The position numbers and the translations under genes were made by a program. Positions 62,277 to 64,000 of a stretch of DNA of 64,000 bases are shown here, one piece after another. A model generated the notes under the pieces. That model was not told the DNA's origin, did no database searches, and saw only the letters and a list, made by a program, of their open reading frames with translations. Positions within the stretch are counted from its first letter, which is position 1; the number at the start of each line of letters is the position of its first letter. Source of the DNA: Prevotellaceae bacterium UBA4332 (GTDB lineage Bacteria > Bacteroidota > Bacteroidia > Bacteroidales > Bacteroidaceae); assembly GCA_002394365.1 (NCBI GenBank), contig DGTQ01000002.1, forward strand, positions 59,573 to 123,572, read 5' to 3'.

Positions 62277-62306
62277 TTTAGGTTAAAAAAATATAAAAGA
62301 AAGAGC

Positions 62307-62341
62307 AACTCTAAACTCTCAACTCTAAACTCTCAACTAAA
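62307..62341 (+). repeat. Heptamer array, unit AACTCTA/AACTCTC
   Basis: Five units in perfect phase in the tyrA-infC gap, occupying the -33 region of the infC promoter. Confidence 0.82.
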
Positions 62342-62346
62342 TTTAC

Positions 62347-62354
62347 TACCTTTG
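62347..62354 (+). promoter_or_regulatory. -7 box TACCTTTG of infC-rpmI-rplT
   Basis: TAnnTTTG followed by GCACCC, leaving an untranslated leader of about 65 bp before infC. An imperfect TGTGCATACACCCGTGTGCA palindrome at about 62366-62384 lies in it and might bind a regulator. Confidence 0.65.
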
Positions 62355-62427
62355 CACCCGATTTGTGCATACACCCGTGTGCATGTATCGCTCTACAGTA
62401 CAGAGAAGTACCACTCAATAACAGTTA

Positions 62428-63129
62428 ATGAAACAAGACAACAGAAAACAAAATCCTAAAAATCAGTATCGTATCAACGAACAGATACGTGTTCGCGAAG
62501 TTCGTGTAGTGAGCGAAGACGGCTCCAGCGTAATGCCTACCAAGCAAGCACTCGACATGGCTCGCCAGCGTGGCGAAGACCTCGTAGAGATAAGCCCCAA
62601 TGCTCAGCCTCCTGTTTGTCGAATCATTGACTATTCAAAATTCCTTTACCAGCAGAAGAAGAAGGCTAAGGAAATGAAGCAGAAGCAGGTAAAGGTAGAG
62701 GTGAAGGAGATACGTTTCGGGCCTCAGACCGACGAGCACGACTACAACTTCAAGCTCAAGCATGCCAAGGAGTTCCTCGAGGAGGGCAACAAGGTGCGTG
62801 CATACGTATTCTTCCGTGGTCGCTCTATCCTCTTCAAGGAGCAGGGCGAGGTCTTGCTGCTCCGTTTTGCCAACGACCTTGAGGATTACGGCAAGGTAGA
62901 ACAGATGCCACGCCTCGAGGGCAAGAAGATGTTCCTCTTCCTCGCACCAAAGAAGGCTGGACAGGCTAAGAAGTCGCAACAGCGCCAGGACCGCGAACGC
63001 CGTGAGGCTGAAGCAGCAGAGGCAGACCGCCTCATAGCAGAGCAGGCAGCAGGCGACGGACTTGCAGCCAGTGCCAAGGGACTTGATGCCCTGGCAAAGC
63101 TCAAGGAAGAACTGCCAGGCGAGGAATAG
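62428..63129 (+). CDS. infC: Translation initiation factor IF-3
   Basis: 233 residues, longer than usual (about 180-200) because of an Ala/Glu/Lys-rich C-terminal tail (from about residue 175, KKSQQRQDRERREAEAAEADR). The N domain (YRINEQIRVREVRVVSEDGSSVMPTKQALDMARQRGEDLVEISPNAQPPVCRIIDYSKFLYQQKKK) and C domain (EIRFGPQTDEHDYNFKLKHAKEFLEEGNKVRAYVFFRGR) are complete. It starts with ATG rather than the rare codon used for autoregulation in enterobacteria. First gene of infC-rpmI-rplT; thrS is not upstream. Confidence 0.97.
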   Translation: MKQDNRKQNPKNQYRINEQIRVREVRVVSEDGSSVMPTKQALDMARQRGEDLVEISPNAQPPVCRIIDYSKFLYQQKKKAKEMKQKQVKVEVKEIRFGPQTDEHDYNFKLKHAKEFLEEGNKVRAYVFFRGRSILFKEQGEVLLLRFANDLEDYGKVEQMPRLEGKKMFLFLAPKKAGQAKKSQQRQDRERREAEAAEADRLIAEQAAGDGLAASAKGLDALAKLKEELPGEE

Positions 63130-63137
63130 TTAGAGGA

Positions 63138-63190
63138 GCCCCCCTCCCTCTTGGGGAGGGATGCCCGTTGAGGGCAGGGAAGGGGTTTTA
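63138..63190 (+). repeat. REP-like palindrome between infC and rpmI
   Basis: CCCCTCCCTCTTGGGGAGGG and GCCCGTTGAGGGC hairpins, then GGGAAGGGGTTTT. The best match in the window is 13652-13692. It might act as a partial terminator or processing site within the operon. Confidence 0.78.
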
Positions 63191-63267
63191 GAAAAGAAAA
63201 CAAATGCGAAGGCGCCTGGTATATGCGCTCAGCACAATAATTCAATAATCAATTAAACAACAAAAAA

Positions 63268-63465
63268 ATGCCAAAAGTAAAGACAAATTCCGGTGCGAAG
63301 AAACGTTTCGCTTTCACCGGCACAGGTAAGGTGAAGAGACATCACGCTTTCCACAGTCACATTCTGACAAAGAAGACAAAGAAGCAGAAGAGAAATCTTC
63401 TCGGTTCAACAATCGTTGACTCATCTAACATGAAGCAGGTTCGCGACCTCCTTTGTCTGCGTTAA
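63268..63465 (+). CDS. rpmI: 50S ribosomal protein L35
   Basis: 65 residues, full length. MPKVKTNSGAKKRFAFTGTGKVKRHHAFHSH and the end HLSHLR-type Lys/Arg-rich core fit bacterial L35. Placed between infC and rplT as in most bacteria. Confidence 0.97.
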   Translation: MPKVKTNSGAKKRFAFTGTGKVKRHHAFHSHILTKKTKKQKRNLLGSTIVDSSNMKQVRDLLCLR

Positions 63466-63502
63466 TTCACCCTATTGTCGAACTTTTTAAAGAAACAAAA
63501 CT

Positions 63503-63847
63503 ATGCCAAGATCAGTTAATCATGTTGCCTCAAAGGCAAAGAGAACTCGTATTCTTAAGCTGACAAAGGGTTATTTTGGTGCCCGTAAGAATGTTTGGAC
63601 AGTAGCAAAGAATACGTGGGAGAAAGGTCTCACCTATGCTTATCGTGACCGTAAGAACAAGAAGCGCAATTTCCGTGCACTGTGGATTCAGCGTATCAAC
63701 GCTGCTGCTCGCATGGAGGGCCTCTCTTACTCACAGCTCATGGGACTTCTCCACAAGGCAGGTATCGAGATAAACCGTAAGGTGCTCGCTGACCTCGCAG
63801 TCAACAACCCTGATGCATTCAAGGCTATCGTTGACAAGGTTAAATAG
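63503..63847 (+). CDS. rplT: 50S ribosomal protein L20
   Basis: 114 residues, full length. MPRSVNHVASKAKRTRILKLTKGYFGARKNVWTVAKN and the C-terminal RINAAARMEGLSYSQLMGLLHKAGIEINRKVLADLAVNNPDAF match L20, an early assembly protein of the large subunit. Starts 37 bp after rpmI and is followed by a strong terminator. Confidence 0.98.
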   Translation: MPRSVNHVASKAKRTRILKLTKGYFGARKNVWTVAKNTWEKGLTYAYRDRKNKKRNFRALWIQRINAAARMEGLSYSQLMGLLHKAGIEINRKVLADLAVNNPDAFKAIVDKVK

Positions 63848-63880
63848 TTTGGAACCAAGTTCTGAGACTTAAATACCTTC

Positions 63881-63910
63881 GAGGGGTGTGTCGTTATCGA
63901 CGCGCCCCTC
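63881..63910 (+). terminator. Terminator after rplT
   Basis: 13-bp stem GAGGGGTGTGTCG with CGACGCGCCCCTC (two G-T pairs), loop TTAT, then TTTATTT. Confidence 0.92.
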
Positions 63911-63916
63911 TTTATT

Positions 63917-64000
63917 TGTGCCCAGAGGGGAGGGGAAGGGGATGCTTACTTGGTGGCAGGGGAGTGTTGCTCGCTTTTTCTTGCTCTGGCAAGCCAACAA
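63917..64000 (+). repeat. REP-like element at the window end
   Basis: GAGGGGAGGGGAAGGGG followed by other G-rich sequence; the last 21 bases (63980-64000) are identical to 49096-49116. The element probably continues past the window. Confidence 0.75.

Overview
The window looks like chromosome of a Bacteroidales bacterium, most probably Prevotellaceae. The evidence is Bacteroidetes-only families (DUF4270, DUF4494, DUF5686, BACON domains, a two-domain LptD, a half-length GT5 starch-synthase-like protein), promoter -7 boxes of the TAnnTTTG type in front of several genes, a propionate pathway built on MutAB, Mce and a sodium-pumping methylmalonyl-CoA decarboxylase, and an inositol-lipid operon. 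No rRNA, tRNA, transposase or CRISPR array was seen.

Layout. 1-13.4 kb (all + strand, clearly AT-richer) is an accessory stretch. It starts with a three-gene operon (P-loop GTPase-like protein, membrane-anchored partner, periplasmic BACON/PPC protein). Next come a secreted NUC1-type nuclease, a zinc-ribbon PrsW-like membrane protease, a zinc-ribbon/BACON/DnaJ-cysteine-rich protein, an archaemetzincin-like lipoprotein, a degenerate penicillin-binding-protein-like protein and six genes I cannot identify. 14.2-21.6 kb is one stand-alone NRPS gene (C-A-T-C-A-T-reductase). 21.8-33.3 kb (- strand) holds thrS, a GT5/DUF4270 pair, the decarboxylase/epimerase operon and an AspT-family transporter. 34.2-38.2 kb (+) is mutAB. 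38.2-57.9 kb (-) holds a THUMP-like methyltransferase, lptD, rarA, tamB, yggS, DUF4494, trpF, DUF5686 and a three-gene inositol-lipid operon. 58.0-62.3 kb (+) is a Phe/Tyr operon (pheA, aminotransferase, DAHP synthase-chorismate mutase, tyrA) behind a leader-peptide attenuator. 62.4-63.9 kb is infC-rpmI-rplT.

How the genes work together. MutAB, Mce and the Mmd complex convert succinyl-CoA to propionyl-CoA with sodium export. Ino1, a nucleotidyltransferase/ATP-grasp protein and a CDP-alcohol phosphotransferase/HAD fusion should make an inositol phospholipid. LptD and TamB serve the outer membrane.

The most unusual content is the repeats. (1) Many gaps carry tandem arrays with a period of exactly 7 bp but a different unit at each site. 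Some lie inside genes (lptD signal-proximal region, NRPS second A domain) or at gene starts. (2) A GC-rich REP-like palindrome family lies between genes and also in frame inside the NRPS, tamB and the THUMP-like methyltransferase. (3) Three large gaps share one composite design in one orientation: long inverted-repeat arms, then a 21-bp-period array, then a promoter. They precede the NRPS, mutAB, and, oddly, the 3' end of tamB. The position and orientation of thrS relative to infC also suggest a roughly 40-kb inversion between them.
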